A program made the translations under genes and the position numbers. DNA of 64,000 nucleotides from Myceligenerans crystallogenes (lineage in GTDB: Bacteria; Actinomycetota; Actinomycetes; Actinomycetales; Cellulomonadaceae), in NCBI RefSeq assembly GCF_039529775.1, contig NZ_BAAANL010000001.1, forward strand, positions 1,082,458 through 1,146,457. Reading direction: 5' to 3'. The notes below the pieces were generated by a model. The model made no database searches. It saw nothing but the letters and a program-made list of their open reading frames with translations, and had not been told where the DNA came from. Every line of letters starts with the position of its first letter. Positions within the stretch are counted from its first letter, which is position 1. Below, piece by piece: positions 49,174 through 58,717 of the stretch.

Positions 49174-49399
49174 GGCGCGCTGCCCACCTTGCAGATCGAT
49201 CGAACACTTGTTCGCATTCTAGCGTGACATCCCGCTGCCGGGACTCGTGTGGCTTTCTCCGGCGTCGATCGGTGCCGCCGGACCGTCGCGGAGTGCCACC
49301 CTCGTGAAAGTACGAGCGGGGTCCTTGCCCGAGCGGGCCGGCACGACGGGCGGGACATGGCCTATACGTTTCTCTCGGTTGGAGGACCACGCGTCCAGG

Positions 49400-50668
49400 T
49401 CACAGGATTCCCGTCCCGTGTCGGCGGGAGTCGGGAGACGCCGTTGCGGGCGGTTCGTAGCCGACGGATTCCTGCTTGGGGCGGTTTTGCGGGCTCGGTT
49501 TTTGTCCGGGTCCGGAGCCGCGTGCGAACGGGTCGATGGCGCGGATGCGGGCGTCCCAGTGGGTCTGCCGGGGTGAGGCGGCGTGGCGGGCCTGGTCGGT
49601 GATCCATGCTGCGACCTGGTCGGCTGGCATGTCGAGGCGGAGGCCGGAGTCGGTGATGCGGGTGAGTTCGTGGCTGGAGAAGTGCCATGTGGAGTCGAGT
49701 TCGCCGTCGATGTCGGCCTGGTCGGGGGCGCCGTCGGATTCGCGGGACCCGAAGGAGATCGTCCAGACGCTGCCGTATCGGCTGTCGACGGAGCCGGGAG
49801 GGTCGGCGACGAGTTCGGCGGCCAGGATATAGCGGGCGACGTTCGCGACGGTGGTGTCGATGAGTTCCTTGACGAGTTCGTCGGCTGCTTCGATGGCGTG
49901 GCGCAGTTCCTGTCGCGGGGAGGAGTGCGGGACCGGGACGGGCGTGTCGAACCGGTCGCGGATCGTTCCGACTGCCTCTGAGGTCGGGACGAAGCCGTTG
50001 GTCTGGAGGGCGTGGGCGAGCTGGTCGCCGCGATGCTGGGAGAGCAGGTGGTTGAGCAGTTCACGGACTTCGATCCGGTGCAGGATCGGGTCGGTGATGT
50101 GCCCGTACATGTCGATGCTCCACCACGCTGCGGGGTGGTCGGGATGACGCGTCGTCTGTGTCTCAAAGTGTTGGACCAGGGCGTCCTGGATCGGGTTGGG
50201 TGCGGTCGGGCGGCTGGCTACGATGCCGCGGTTGGCGAGCTCGTCGTGGATGAGGACTGCCTGGTAGGCGGCTTCGGCTTCCTCGGCTGGTGTGGGAATG
50301 ATCGTCCCCCAGCGGGTGCCGTCCTCGTCGGAGACGATCTCCTCACGCCATCCGCGGCCCATATCCTTCAGAACGCTCCGGGCGAAGTCGGGGTCGTCGA
50401 CGACTGCCTGCACATCGCCGCGCGCCTGAAGCAGAGCGTCGAGCCCGAACGGACGGATCGGGTCCGGGTCGACGGTCGTGCGCTGCGCGGCTGCTTCGGC
50501 GTAGACGGCGGCGTCGTACTGCACCTGTTCCTCGTGGATGCGCGCGGCGGCCGCGAGCCGGGCGCGGTTCGCGGCGGCGTCGCAGCCCGGGATGCCCAGC
50601 GTCAGCGCATCAGGGCGCGACATGGCGAACATGTCGCGGCGGGTCAGGGGCTGCTGCGGCCCGCTCAT
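49400..50668 (-). CDS. Hypothetical element protein, 422 residues
   Basis: Acidic, largely helical cytoplasmic protein with no family that I recognise. Early region holds ARLAAAARIHEEQVQYDAAVYAEAAAQ (coiled-coil-like), a central HPAAWWSIDMYGHITDPILHRIEVRELLNHLL segment and a C-terminal disordered Pro/Gln tail. ATG at 50668 was chosen (MSGPQQPLTRRDM); the frame opens 24 nt earlier. Part of the leftward element operon, 67 bp after the 50736 gene. Confidence 0.65.
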   Translation of the reverse strand: MSGPQQPLTRRDMFAMSRPDALTLGIPGCDAAANRARLAAAARIHEEQVQYDAAVYAEAAAQRTTVDPDPIRPFGLDALLQARGDVQAVVDDPDFARSVLKDMGRGWREEIVSDEDGTRWGTIIPTPAEEAEAAYQAVLIHDELANRGIVASRPTAPNPIQDALVQHFETQTTRHPDHPAAWWSIDMYGHITDPILHRIEVRELLNHLLSQHRGDQLAHALQTNGFVPTSEAVGTIRDRFDTPVPVPHSSPRQELRHAIEAADELVKELIDTTVANVARYILAAELVADPPGSVDSRYGSVWTISFGSRESDGAPDQADIDGELDSTWHFSSHELTRITDSGLRLDMPADQVAAWITDQARHAASPRQTHWDARIRAIDPFARGSGPGQKPSPQNRPKQESVGYEPPATASPDSRRHGTGIL

Positions 50669-50735
50669 CGCAGAGCCCCGATATGCGGGCAACCTGCGGG
50701 GACGTGGCGTGTCTGGGGTGGTTTCGCTGCGATGC

Positions 50736-51476
50736 TCATGGCTCCCAGGTGTGCGGCGCGTCCCACTGGCCGCCCGGGTTCACAACCTGGGCCCCGAGAG
50801 CCCCTTCGCCGGGTTCACTGTTACGGACGGACCGGTCTGCGCCTGCCGGAGCAGCCGTGGGCTTGCGCGCGGTGGCGCGTGGACGCCGGGTCGGGCGCTG
50901 TCCGTCTGGGCCGGCAGCGAAGGTGCAAGAGACCTGTTCGCCGTGGTGCACCCCGGTGCAGGTGATGGTGGTCAGGGTGCGGTCCGTGCGTGTCAGGGCG
51001 CGGCGGGAGCTGGTCTCCAGGACGTCGATGGCGGACCCTTCGATCGCCTCGTAGTGGTCACCGAGGTCGGTGACGGGCACGCCGGGGAACGCTTTGGCCC
51101 ACATGCGCAGGTACAAGCCCGTTACCGCAGACGTGAGTGGTGCGGTCAGGCTGGCGTCGCAGCATGCGCAGCAGATTTCCGCGGCGGTGCCAGGGCGGGT
51201 GTCGGCGCCGATGGCGAGCCGCTCCAGCAGTTCCCGGAAGTGTGAGCGTGCGACGAACTCGGTCGACATCAACGCGTGGGTCGGGGTGAGCAGTGCGAAC
51301 CCGTGGAAGAGCAGATCGCGCTGTGCGGGATGGCGGCCGATCGCGGCCGCGATCTCCTGCTCGGCCCATTTCGCCTGCGAGAGGGGACCTTCGGCGAGAC
51401 CGATGGCTTCCCGCAGCACTTCCGACAAAGGCTGTGCGCCGGGGGCGGCTCCATGTCGGCCTGCTGGCGCGGTCAC
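50736..51476 (-). CDS. Hypothetical element protein, 246 residues
   Basis: Helical protein with a cluster of cysteines (AEICCACCDASLTAPL near residue 100) and an extended basic, Pro/Ala-rich C terminus. No family recognised; the CCACC cluster could bind a metal. GTG at 51476 overlaps the stop of the DUF4192 gene (GTGA), so it is translated together with it. Confidence 0.65.
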   Translation of the reverse strand: MTAPAGRHGAAPGAQPLSEVLREAIGLAEGPLSQAKWAEQEIAAAIGRHPAQRDLLFHGFALLTPTHALMSTEFVARSHFRELLERLAIGADTRPGTAAEICCACCDASLTAPLTSAVTGLYLRMWAKAFPGVPVTDLGDHYEAIEGSAIDVLETSSRRALTRTDRTLTTITCTGVHHGEQVSCTFAAGPDGQRPTRRPRATARKPTAAPAGADRSVRNSEPGEGALGAQVVNPGGQWDAPHTWEP

Positions 51477-52546
51477 AAGGAAGGCCCGTTCTGATATGTG
51501 CCGACCCGGGGATGCGCAGGCGGCTGGACGGGTCCCGCACGGACGCCGGAGTCGTTGACCGGTCCCGTCGACAGGTCGTCGGCGGCGGCGCGACGGGCGT
51601 CATGCTCCTGTTCCTGCCGCTGGAGTCCTTCGACGGCTCCGTCCCGGACGGTGTCGTGCGCCTGGCGCGGGTCGAAGTTCGACTCCAGCGCGGACTGGAC
51701 CAGGTGTGTGAGCCGGGCGATCGGGTCCGCGTGCCGCAGGAGACCCACGGTCTTGGGCGTGTGCCAGCAGGCGAAGTAGGTGGCGGCTGCAGCCAGGGTG
51801 GCAAGCAGGGGCTGCTGGCGGGCCGGGGCGGCACGGAACGTGCGCACGAGCGCCTCGACCCGGTCGTGGCGAACCCCGCCGTCGAGGGTGTAGGCCAGGA
51901 TCACATCGCGGATCACCAGGTCGGTGGTGGCCAGATGCGCCAGGACCCGCATCTGGCCGATCTCGTCCGGGCCGCCGTCTGCGACGCGTTCCAGCACGTC
52001 CTGGGCGAGCCCGGCGCGCTGCCGCGGCGCCAGGGCCGCGAGCCGGTCGGCGGTCTGGTCGTCCAGCGGATCGAAGGCCGGGACCCGCAGCGGCGCCACC
52101 GAGGCTTCAAGATCCGCCGGGGACCCGGCGGGGATCGGGAACCCGGCCACGACCAGCTCGGCGGTCAGGTCCGGGACCGGCTGCCCGTGCGTCCACTTGC
52201 CCTCCAGAGCGCGCCAGACGCCGTCGTGGACGTGAACGGGCATGACGAGGCTCGGCATGGTGGCCCGCAGCCCATCGGCCAGTGTCCCGGCGCGGGCCCG
52301 ACCGTGGGGCCCGAATCCGACGACGATCAGGCTCGCCGGCGGTTCGGTGCCGGCCAGGATGCGGGTGACCTGGTCGGCGATCCGTTGAGCGTGCACGGTG
52401 TCGTCCCAGTCCAGCACGATGTGCACGATGTCCTGCCGGTTGGCCTGGACCGCGCCGACCACGACCTGCTCGTCGGCGATCTCGTGGCCGACAGTGAAGG
52501 GGATCTTGGCGAGGTAGTCACCGATCTGATCGCGTGAAGTGTCCAT
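51473..52546 (-). CDS. DUF4192-domain protein
   Basis: 357 residues. The N-terminal DQIGDYLAKIPFTVGHEIADEQVVVGA and the overall layout (PASLIVVGFGPHGRARAGTLADGLR, later VLAHLATTDLVIRDVILAYTL and LLATLAAAATYFACW) match DUF4192, an actinobacterial family of unknown role that appears in both chromosomes and mobile elements. Ser/Glu/Arg-rich C terminus. ATG at 52546 has AAGGAG upstream. Downstream overlap (GTGA) couples it to the 50736 gene. Confidence 0.8.
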   Translation of the reverse strand: MDTSRDQIGDYLAKIPFTVGHEIADEQVVVGAVQANRQDIVHIVLDWDDTVHAQRIADQVTRILAGTEPPASLIVVGFGPHGRARAGTLADGLRATMPSLVMPVHVHDGVWRALEGKWTHGQPVPDLTAELVVAGFPIPAGSPADLEASVAPLRVPAFDPLDDQTADRLAALAPRQRAGLAQDVLERVADGGPDEIGQMRVLAHLATTDLVIRDVILAYTLDGGVRHDRVEALVRTFRAAPARQQPLLATLAAAATYFACWHTPKTVGLLRHADPIARLTHLVQSALESNFDPRQAHDTVRDGAVEGLQRQEQEHDARRAAADDLSTGPVNDSGVRAGPVQPPAHPRVGTYQNGPSL

Positions 52547-52574
52547 GACCTGCTCCTTCGAAGACGTTTCTCGC

Positions 52575-53684
52575 TTACCGGGTGGGGCCGATCCCGTCGT
52601 CTGGGCGCGGCGCTGCTGGACCTGGTCCCGGGATCTGTGGCTCCTGGCTGGCGGCGTCGCGCAGGCGAGAGATCTCCCGTCGGGCGGAGTCGAGGTCGTC
52701 GTGATGCACGAGCGTGTAGTCGATGGGCGCGTCCACGTCGAGGGACCGCTCGGTCGCTGCGGTGAGCCCTGTCCGCCGGGCGTGCGCGGTGACTGCTGCG
52801 AGGCCGGCGGTCAGGTCCCGGTTGAGTCCGAGCCCGGAGGCGTGCACGACGAGTTCGGCCTGCCCCCACGGCGTCGCCCGGGCGGAAAGACGGCCAAGGA
52901 CCTGGTGGGGGTTGTGCCGGAAGTAGTCGTTCACGCGCACCCACTGCCCGCCCACCGTCCGAGTCGGAGCCCGCAGAAACTGATGCGGCGCCAGGGGCGT
53001 TCCGTCATGGCGACGCAGCACGAGCAGGTCCACGACGGCGTCGGTGCCCGGGTCCTCACGCAGTGCACCCGACGGCAGCCGCACCGCTCCGACGAGTTCT
53101 CCGAACTCGGTCAGCAGCCGGCGCGCGTCGCTGTCGGGGCCGTCCATGACGTCGTGCGAGACCAGGCCGACGGTGAACCCTCCCGGTTCGGTGTTCGCCA
53201 GACAGCCAACCAGCCCGAGGATCTGCTCGACCCTGCGACTGGCGACCGCATCAGCTCGGTGCAGAGCGACGTCGCAGTACCCGGGTACCGCGACCACCAC
53301 GTCGTACCGGTCCGGATCGCCGCTGCCGCCGTGCCAGGCGCGCAGGCGCAGGTTCGGGTGCGGCGCCAGCCCCGGCCGCCGCGGAACGGTGGCCGGGATC
53401 GTGGCAGTGAATCCGGCGCGCTCGCCCGGGGGCAGGCGGCGTTCGTCCACTGGAACGCCGGCGAACAGCTCGGCGTCCTGCCCGAGCACCAGCATCTGCC
53501 CGCCGCCGATCCCGAGGTCCCGCAGGGCCGTCCAGACCTTGCGGGCGATCAGGGTGTGGGCGGGCGCGGTGTCGGTGGTGTCGTGGTCGTGCATCGCGAC
53601 CAGGTCGGCCCGCATGGCGGACTTGGCTCGCTCGTCGTCGCCGAACTCACGATCGAGTTCCCGTTCGAGGTCGTCGTCGAACAT
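52575..53684 (-). CDS. Element protein resembling a fragment of N6-adenine methylase/DarB-type proteins
   Basis: 369 residues. The stretch AVVDLLVLRRHDGTP ... VRVNDYFRHNPHQVLGRLS and LRAWHGGSGDPDRYDVVVAVPGY resemble the region after the catalytic motif of very large Eco57I/N12-type methylase-helicase proteins of mobile elements. The catalytic NPPY motif itself is not visible: the corresponding spot reads VVVAVPGY. It may thus be a non-catalytic derivative. ATG at 53684 overlaps the stop of the upstream DUF4913 gene (TGATG); GTG at 53687 is an alternative. Confidence 0.5.
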   Translation of the reverse strand: MFDDDLERELDREFGDDERAKSAMRADLVAMHDHDTTDTAPAHTLIARKVWTALRDLGIGGGQMLVLGQDAELFAGVPVDERRLPPGERAGFTATIPATVPRRPGLAPHPNLRLRAWHGGSGDPDRYDVVVAVPGYCDVALHRADAVASRRVEQILGLVGCLANTEPGGFTVGLVSHDVMDGPDSDARRLLTEFGELVGAVRLPSGALREDPGTDAVVDLLVLRRHDGTPLAPHQFLRAPTRTVGGQWVRVNDYFRHNPHQVLGRLSARATPWGQAELVVHASGLGLNRDLTAGLAAVTAHARRTGLTAATERSLDVDAPIDYTLVHHDDLDSARREISRLRDAASQEPQIPGPGPAAPRPDDGIGPTR

Positions 53685-54472
53685 CACGACCGCCTCCGCG
53701 GCGCCAGCCTGCCTGCGAGCGTCGGCAGCGTCGCCCGGACCTGGTCCTCCACCGCGCGGCGCGCGGCGAGGTCACCGGCCAGCCACGCCTCGAAATCGAC
53801 GACCCGGTCAACGACCGGGATCGTGACCGCCGCGTCCTGCCAGGAGCCCGTGGTCCCGTATCCGGGTTCGCCCGGCCAGAGCGTCACCTGGGTGGGCCGG
53901 TCCTCCGCGAGCGTGGTTCCCGACTGCCCGATCCAATCGTGCAGCCGCCGCAGCGACTCGGCCAGTTCGCGGTGCCAGGCCACCGGCGCGAGCGCGGACG
54001 CCTCGGAGTCGTAGGAGGCGAGCCAGGCGGTGTGCAGGGCGGACAACTCCCAGCGCAACTCGGCGTGCCGATGCCACAACGGCGGAACCTGAGCGACACC
54101 CAAGCCGTAGTCCCGGCGCAGCCAGTCGACCCAGTCGTCCAGCGCGCGCCAGTAGAGCTCGGCTTCCGCGCTGGTCAGGGCACGCAAGTTCATCGGCTGC
54201 ACCGGAATCAGACCGTCCAGACCTGGCCCCGACGGCGAACCCGCGCGGGCTACACCGGAGCCCGCCGAAGCCCGGTCGTCCGCGTCGTCGTCGGGCTTCA
54301 GGCCGATGACGTCGGCAGGCAGCGCGAACCTGTCGGCGAGGTACGCATCCAGCAACGACTCGGCCTCACGCGACGACGCCGCGTCGCTGTCTTCGAGAGG
54401 GGTGTCGTCGATCGCGTGCGGTCCGACGGCGTCGCGATCGGATTGGTGGCGGGGCTCAAGGTTCTCGTCCAC
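53684..54472 (-). CDS. DUF4913-domain protein
   Basis: 262 residues. The C-terminal half shows the DUF4913 pattern: LYWRALDDWVDWLRRDYGLGVAQVPPLWHRHAELRWELSALHTAWL with conserved Trp residues (landmarks YWRALDDWVDWL and PPLWHRHAELRWEL). The family is typical for actinobacterial conjugative elements and its role is unknown. N-terminal ~90 residues are acidic and disordered. GTG at 54472 has AAGGGG upstream; the longer frame overlaps ssb. Coupled with the next gene. Confidence 0.8.
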   Translation of the reverse strand: MDENLEPRHQSDRDAVGPHAIDDTPLEDSDAASSREAESLLDAYLADRFALPADVIGLKPDDDADDRASAGSGVARAGSPSGPGLDGLIPVQPMNLRALTSAEAELYWRALDDWVDWLRRDYGLGVAQVPPLWHRHAELRWELSALHTAWLASYDSEASALAPVAWHRELAESLRRLHDWIGQSGTTLAEDRPTQVTLWPGEPGYGTTGSWQDAAVTIPVVDRVVDFEAWLAGDLAARRAVEDQVRATLPTLAGRLAPRRRS

Positions 54473-54485
54473 GGTCCGGTTCCCC

Positions 54486-54929
54486 TTACGCGCTGCGGTC
54501 GTCCGCACGGCGATCCACAGCGGTCCCTGAACCCGCCGGCTGCAGGGCGGGCCCGGTAGACCGGGCGCGCACGGGGCGCGGGCGCGACCGGCGCAGCGTG
54601 TAGCTCGTGCGGGTGGCGTCGTGCCCGATCCGCCGCGCGATGAACGACACCGGCGCGTTGCTGCGACTCGCCTCGAGCCGGCCGGAGGCGACAAACCAGT
54701 CCCCGAACCGGAACCGCTGGCACAGCACGGTGGCGACGGCGTCGAACGTCACCAGCTCGACGGTGACCGGTTCGGGCCAGCTCGCGTCCGGCCCAGCGTG
54801 GCGTGGCCGGCGCGGGAAGACGTGGACTCGGACACGTACGTAGACGGTGCCGGAGCCGGTCTCCCGCAAACGCGGAGCGTCCGCGAGCCGTCCGGTCAGG
54901 CTGGCGGACACCGGGATCGGGATGGTCAT
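54486..54929 (-). CDS. ssb: Single-stranded DNA-binding protein-like OB-fold protein
   Basis: 147 residues. The N-terminal ~105 form an OB fold as in SSB (SLTGRLADAPRL, VYVRVRVHVFPRRP, VTFDAVATVLCQRFRFGDWFVASGRLE, FIARRIGHDATRTSYTLRR), but the C terminus is basic and lacks the acidic DDIPF-type tail that recruits repair proteins. It may protect single-stranded DNA during transfer. ATG at 54929 has AGGAGG upstream. First of the block that leads into DUF4913. Confidence 0.75.
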   Translation of the reverse strand: MTIPIPVSASLTGRLADAPRLRETGSGTVYVRVRVHVFPRRPRHAGPDASWPEPVTVELVTFDAVATVLCQRFRFGDWFVASGRLEASRSNAPVSFIARRIGHDATRTSYTLRRSRPRPVRARSTGPALQPAGSGTAVDRRADDRSA

Positions 54930-55164
54930 GGCTGAGCCTCCTGAGTTCGCGGCGCGCCCGGCGGGCGCGCTCACGATCCAGGTATGCGGGCCGTGTCGCC
55001 GCGAGAGCGTCCACGATCGCGTCCGCGGGTCACGGCGCCGGGCTGTGACGACTCAGCTGACCGAGGACAGCGCGCCGCGGCCGCACAGCTCACCGGATGA
55101 CGCGCACCTCGTCGACGCCCACGCCGTCGGGCATCTCCTGACCATCGCGGCGTCAGATCCAGGC

Positions 55165-56121
55165 CTACCCGGTGATGTCGATGGAGCGGTCCCATTGCGT
55201 CGCTGGTGTCGCGAAGGTATCGGCGTCGGTGAGAAGGATTCGGCAGTCGCCCAGGACAGGCCAGTCTTGCCAGGGCAGCTCGAGCGCCTCGAGATCGCCA
55301 TGTAGCCGGGCGATGTCGCCACCGGTGCCGTAGGCGAGCGCGAGGTGGGCGTCGGGACGCGGGTCGGGGACCTGGTCGGCGCCGAAGACCACCCGGAGCG
55401 CCGCAGTGGCCGCGGCCGCGTAGGCATAGATCAGCCGTCCGCCTTCGGGCTTGTCGTCCTCGGGGACCTCGCAGCGCACCCCGTACGCGGCGACTCGGGC
55501 CGGCTCCACAGTCCTGTCGGTGAGTGTCGAGATTGGATCGAGGTCGGCGAACCGGGTTCGGAGCTCGTCGGCGACGTGCTGCCGGGCCTCGGGCGTGATC
55601 GCGGCCGCGACCGGGGCACGGAGCCAGGACAACGTGGCATGGACCTGGTGGGCCGGCACCGGCCGTAGAGCGTGCTGCCAGGCGTGCATGACCAAGCCAT
55701 ACTCCTCGGTGAGCTGGGGTCCGACCTCTGGAACCAGCAGCACATGCAGCCTGGCGCCCTCTGGCTCCCAGCGGCGATCGGTGTAGAAGTCACCCATGTC
55801 CCGCTGCCGGAGCCGCGACATCCACCAGGCCCGACCCAGCGTAAGGTTGTCAATCCACCGGTCGGCCCTCGCGCACGCCGCCGCTTCGCTCAGCCCGAGC
55901 CTCGAATCCAGAAGTCGATCAACTCCTTCGCCGGGCACGGCCAAGAAGGCATGCCACTGGTTCGGCAGATCCCGCCGACCCTTCAGGTCGACGATCTCGG
56001 GCCCATCATCGGGAGGCAGCCAGCGAGCCTCGACCGTGGTCCCGTCATCGGCGACGACGATCCAGCCCGGCCTCGACGCCAACTCCGCAAATGACTTCGG
56101 AATGCCCTCACGACTGCTCAT
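55165..56121 (-). CDS. Possible 2H-phosphoesterase-like protein
   Basis: 318 residues, soluble. Two His motifs, HATLSWL (residues ~180) and HLALAY (~270), placed about 95 residues apart, recall the HxTx pairs of the 2H/LigT phosphoesterase superfamily, although the second lacks the usual Thr/Ser. The N-terminal ~120 residues (WHAFLAVPGEGVDRLL, ARADRWIDNLTLGRAWWMSRLRQRD) are not assigned. ATG at 56121 was preferred to GTG at 56139. If real, it could act on RNA ends or cyclic nucleotides. Low to moderate certainty. Confidence 0.45.
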   Translation of the reverse strand: MSSREGIPKSFAELASRPGWIVVADDGTTVEARWLPPDDGPEIVDLKGRRDLPNQWHAFLAVPGEGVDRLLDSRLGLSEAAACARADRWIDNLTLGRAWWMSRLRQRDMGDFYTDRRWEPEGARLHVLLVPEVGPQLTEEYGLVMHAWQHALRPVPAHQVHATLSWLRAPVAAAITPEARQHVADELRTRFADLDPISTLTDRTVEPARVAAYGVRCEVPEDDKPEGGRLIYAYAAAATAALRVVFGADQVPDPRPDAHLALAYGTGGDIARLHGDLEALELPWQDWPVLGDCRILLTDADTFATPATQWDRSIDITG

Positions 56122-56240
56122 GGCGCCTGAGTCTGGCACGGGACCATCGGTCCACGAACTGGCTCACGCTGCGGCCGCGCGGATCACGAGGTGCCGCGCA
56201 GCCCGGGCGCGCTGGGCCCTGTCCCACGGGGACTGAGCCG

Positions 56241-58025
56241 TCACGGCTCCTGTCCGGTGTCCTGTTGGCCGCGTCCGGTCTCGAACGCGGCCCGTCCGGC
56301 GGCGAGTTCGGCGGCGTCGTCACGTTTGGGCCAGGGCCGCAGGCGGGCGGTGATCGGTGGCGCTGATCGCAGGAGCAGCAGGCCAGTTCCGAACGGGAGG
56401 GTCCGAACGGTCTCGGGTGGCATCACCGGGACCTTGCGCAGGGACCGCTGCACCGAGCGCGTCCCGTCGGGTCCCATGGTGACAGAGTCCGTGACCTCGT
56501 CCTTCTCACCAAGCAGTGCGGACAGGTCACGCAGGTCGGATGCCGATGATGCGCCGCCGAGGATGATCTTGACGATCGACGAGTCCCAGATCGCCGCAGC
56601 GGCCTCGGGGCCCCACTGATCGCGGGCCTGGGCGAGTGATTGGAAGACGGGGATGGTGGTGATGCCGGTGCCGCCGCCGTCGGCCATGAGGAACCGCAAC
56701 GAGGGCAGGGGCGTGATGTTCCCGATCTCGTCCAGCGCCAGCAGCAGCGGCGGGTCCAAGCGCTGGCCGGGCGACCGGGCCGCGAGCCGCCGGGCGGTCT
56801 CGGTCAGGTCTTCGATCAATGCCGCGACCAGGGCCGAGGACGCCGAGGCGCCCGACCCGGTGGCCAGCAGGTAGAGCGTGCCTCGTTCGCGCAGGAACGC
56901 TCCGGGGTCGAAGATCTCGTCCGGGCCCGGGCTGACGGCGTCGAGCACGTCAGGGTCGGCGAGGCATGCGAGTGCTTGTCCGACGCCCATCCAGAGGCTG
57001 TCGCGGGTGCGCGGGTCGCTGTTGATCATGCCGTCCAGTCCGTCGCCCCACCCGTGTGCGGCTTCGGGGTGGGCGCGCAGGATGGCAACCGCATCCTGCG
57101 CTGCGGCGGGCGACAGTGACCACAGGTACAGGTCCCTGGGCGAGCGTCCCGCCAGGGCCGCGGCGTGGAGCATGGCCTGCAGTGCGCCGCGGGTGGTGTT
57201 CTCCCAGAAGCCCCCGTTCTCCACGCCCTTGCCGCCCAGGCCGGTTTCTTTCGCGAGGCCGGCGGCGCGGACCATCGCGCGCCGCGGGGTCTCGCACCCG
57301 CGGATCGGTGACCAGCGCAGCCCAGCGCCGGCGTCGGCGGCCAAGCCCTGCGGGTCGAACACGGCGACGGGTCCGATCTTCTGGCGTGCTGCGATGGTCA
57401 CCGCGAGGGTGTCGGGGCGCGTGCTGGTGGTGACCACGGCGCCGGGCGCGTCGAGGACCATGTTGATGACCAGGTGCAGGCCCTTGCCCGACCGGGGCGG
57501 ACCCAGGACGAGCATCGAGTCCTCGACCGACGCCCACAACTCGCGGCCGTGCCCGTGCCCCAGCAGGTACCCGACGTCCGACGGTGCCGCCTTCTCGAGC
57601 GACGGCCGGAGTGTTGCGGACCGTTTGACCAGCGCCCGGCGGGATGCGGCGCGGGCCAGGTCCGACGACGACGCGAGGCCAGCGCGGCTGCTCGCGTGCG
57701 CGGACGGCGTGCGCAGACCAGCGGTGAACCGCCACACGAACCACACCGCCGCGCCGACGGCGGTGAGCAGGATCGCAACCGTGATCCAGTACAAGACCGA
57801 GTTGAGCCCATCGGCACCGAGCGCCGCACCAGGATGCGCCGGGTCGGTAAGGACCTTCAGCCCGGCGGCGGGTTCGCTCTCGGGCGGGGCGTGGCCGGTG
57901 AGGAACGCGGTCACGTTGCCCGCGACCCGCAGGACCACCCCGACGACGATCAGTGCGGCCAAGGCCAGCAAGCCGAGATTCGTGAGCTCGTCGCTGCCTG
58001 CACGCGTCGTGGGTTGGGCCGTCAT
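56241..58025 (-). CDS. VirD4/TraG-type conjugation coupling ATPase
   Basis: 594-residue membrane protein. Two N-terminal helices (LGLLALAALIVVGVVLRVAG and VLYWITVAILLTAVGAAVWFVW), then a RecA-like motor with Walker A GPPRSGKGLH and Walker B LLLALDEIGNI, and the TraG motif region VFQSLAQARDQWG. Such ATPases bring relaxosome DNA to a type IV secretion channel. ATG at 58025 overlaps the upstream gene by ATGA. Strong evidence that the element is self-transmissible or mobilisable. Confidence 0.9.
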   Translation of the reverse strand: MTAQPTTRAGSDELTNLGLLALAALIVVGVVLRVAGNVTAFLTGHAPPESEPAAGLKVLTDPAHPGAALGADGLNSVLYWITVAILLTAVGAAVWFVWRFTAGLRTPSAHASSRAGLASSSDLARAASRRALVKRSATLRPSLEKAAPSDVGYLLGHGHGRELWASVEDSMLVLGPPRSGKGLHLVINMVLDAPGAVVTTSTRPDTLAVTIAARQKIGPVAVFDPQGLAADAGAGLRWSPIRGCETPRRAMVRAAGLAKETGLGGKGVENGGFWENTTRGALQAMLHAAALAGRSPRDLYLWSLSPAAAQDAVAILRAHPEAAHGWGDGLDGMINSDPRTRDSLWMGVGQALACLADPDVLDAVSPGPDEIFDPGAFLRERGTLYLLATGSGASASSALVAALIEDLTETARRLAARSPGQRLDPPLLLALDEIGNITPLPSLRFLMADGGGTGITTIPVFQSLAQARDQWGPEAAAAIWDSSIVKIILGGASSASDLRDLSALLGEKDEVTDSVTMGPDGTRSVQRSLRKVPVMPPETVRTLPFGTGLLLLRSAPPITARLRPWPKRDDAAELAAGRAAFETGRGQQDTGQEP

Positions 58026-58717
58026 CGCAGCCCGCCTTGAAAGTCCGGGCCTCCGGCGGGGCGCCGGAATCCGGGATGAGGGCTGTTGGTTCCACCGCCC
58101 GGCGCGGTCGCCGGGCCCAGCGACGCGGGGGCGTTGAGCGTAGTGCTGAGAACGTGCAGGCCAGCCGGGGCGTGCGCGGCTTGGTCAACGGTGATCTGGC
58201 GGGATTCCTCGCCGATCACGAGCAGGTCGCCGACCATGGCCCGCAGCGCCGCAGGCAGCGTGAACCCGGCCGCACCGTCGGCGTCGGCGCGCACGCGGGC
58301 CACGACGACCGCGACGGCGATCTGTTCGCCCGGCGTGTACCCGCCCGCCTCGAACCAGCCCGGCCGGGCACGATCTGCACGGCCCGGACGGCGCGACAGC
58401 GCGTTCCCCACCGGCTCCACCGGCGCAGCGGACGTCGCGTTGGGCTCGGGTCGCGGTGTCAGAGAGGCGAGATGGTCGCGGGTGACGATGTCGGTGAAGT
58501 CGCGGCCGCCGTCGTGCAGGACGACCCGCAAGGAGCGGTCGTCGTGCTCGGTCAGGAGCTGGTCGAGGATCCATGGCACATCGCGGCGTCCCAGACGGAT
58601 GCCCGCCTCTGTCTCACTCACCGTCAGTGGCGGCACCCACACGGCGCCGGCCACCGTCACGGCTACGACGCCATCGGGATCGACGTCCATGACCACGTCG
58701 AGGGGTCCGGCGCTCAT
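58022..58717 (-). CDS. Hypothetical element protein upstream of coupling ATPase
   Basis: 231 residues, no family recognised. Starts VVMDVDPDGVVAVTVAGAVWVPPL and has RFxLPAALRAMVGDLL-like helices in the middle (FTLPAALRAMVGDLLVIGEE), with a Pro/Gly-rich disordered tail. Overlaps both neighbours by ATGA, so it is translated as part of a three-gene coupled block between the ArdC-like gene and the coupling ATPase. Confidence 0.65.
   Translation of the reverse strand: MSAGPLDVVMDVDPDGVVAVTVAGAVWVPPLTVSETEAGIRLGRRDVPWILDQLLTEHDDRSLRVVLHDGGRDFTDIVTRDHLASLTPRPEPNATSAAPVEPVGNALSRRPGRADRARPGWFEAGGYTPGEQIAVAVVVARVRADADGAAGFTLPAALRAMVGDLLVIGEESRQITVDQAAHAPAGLHVLSTTLNAPASLGPATAPGGGTNSPHPGFRRPAGGPDFQGGLR

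Noticed and set aside
48402..49358. 318-codon frame on the minus strand
   Set aside because: Most of it is a shadow of the 48880 gene; only its central part looks coding, without a start codon, so it is described as a possibly decayed region.
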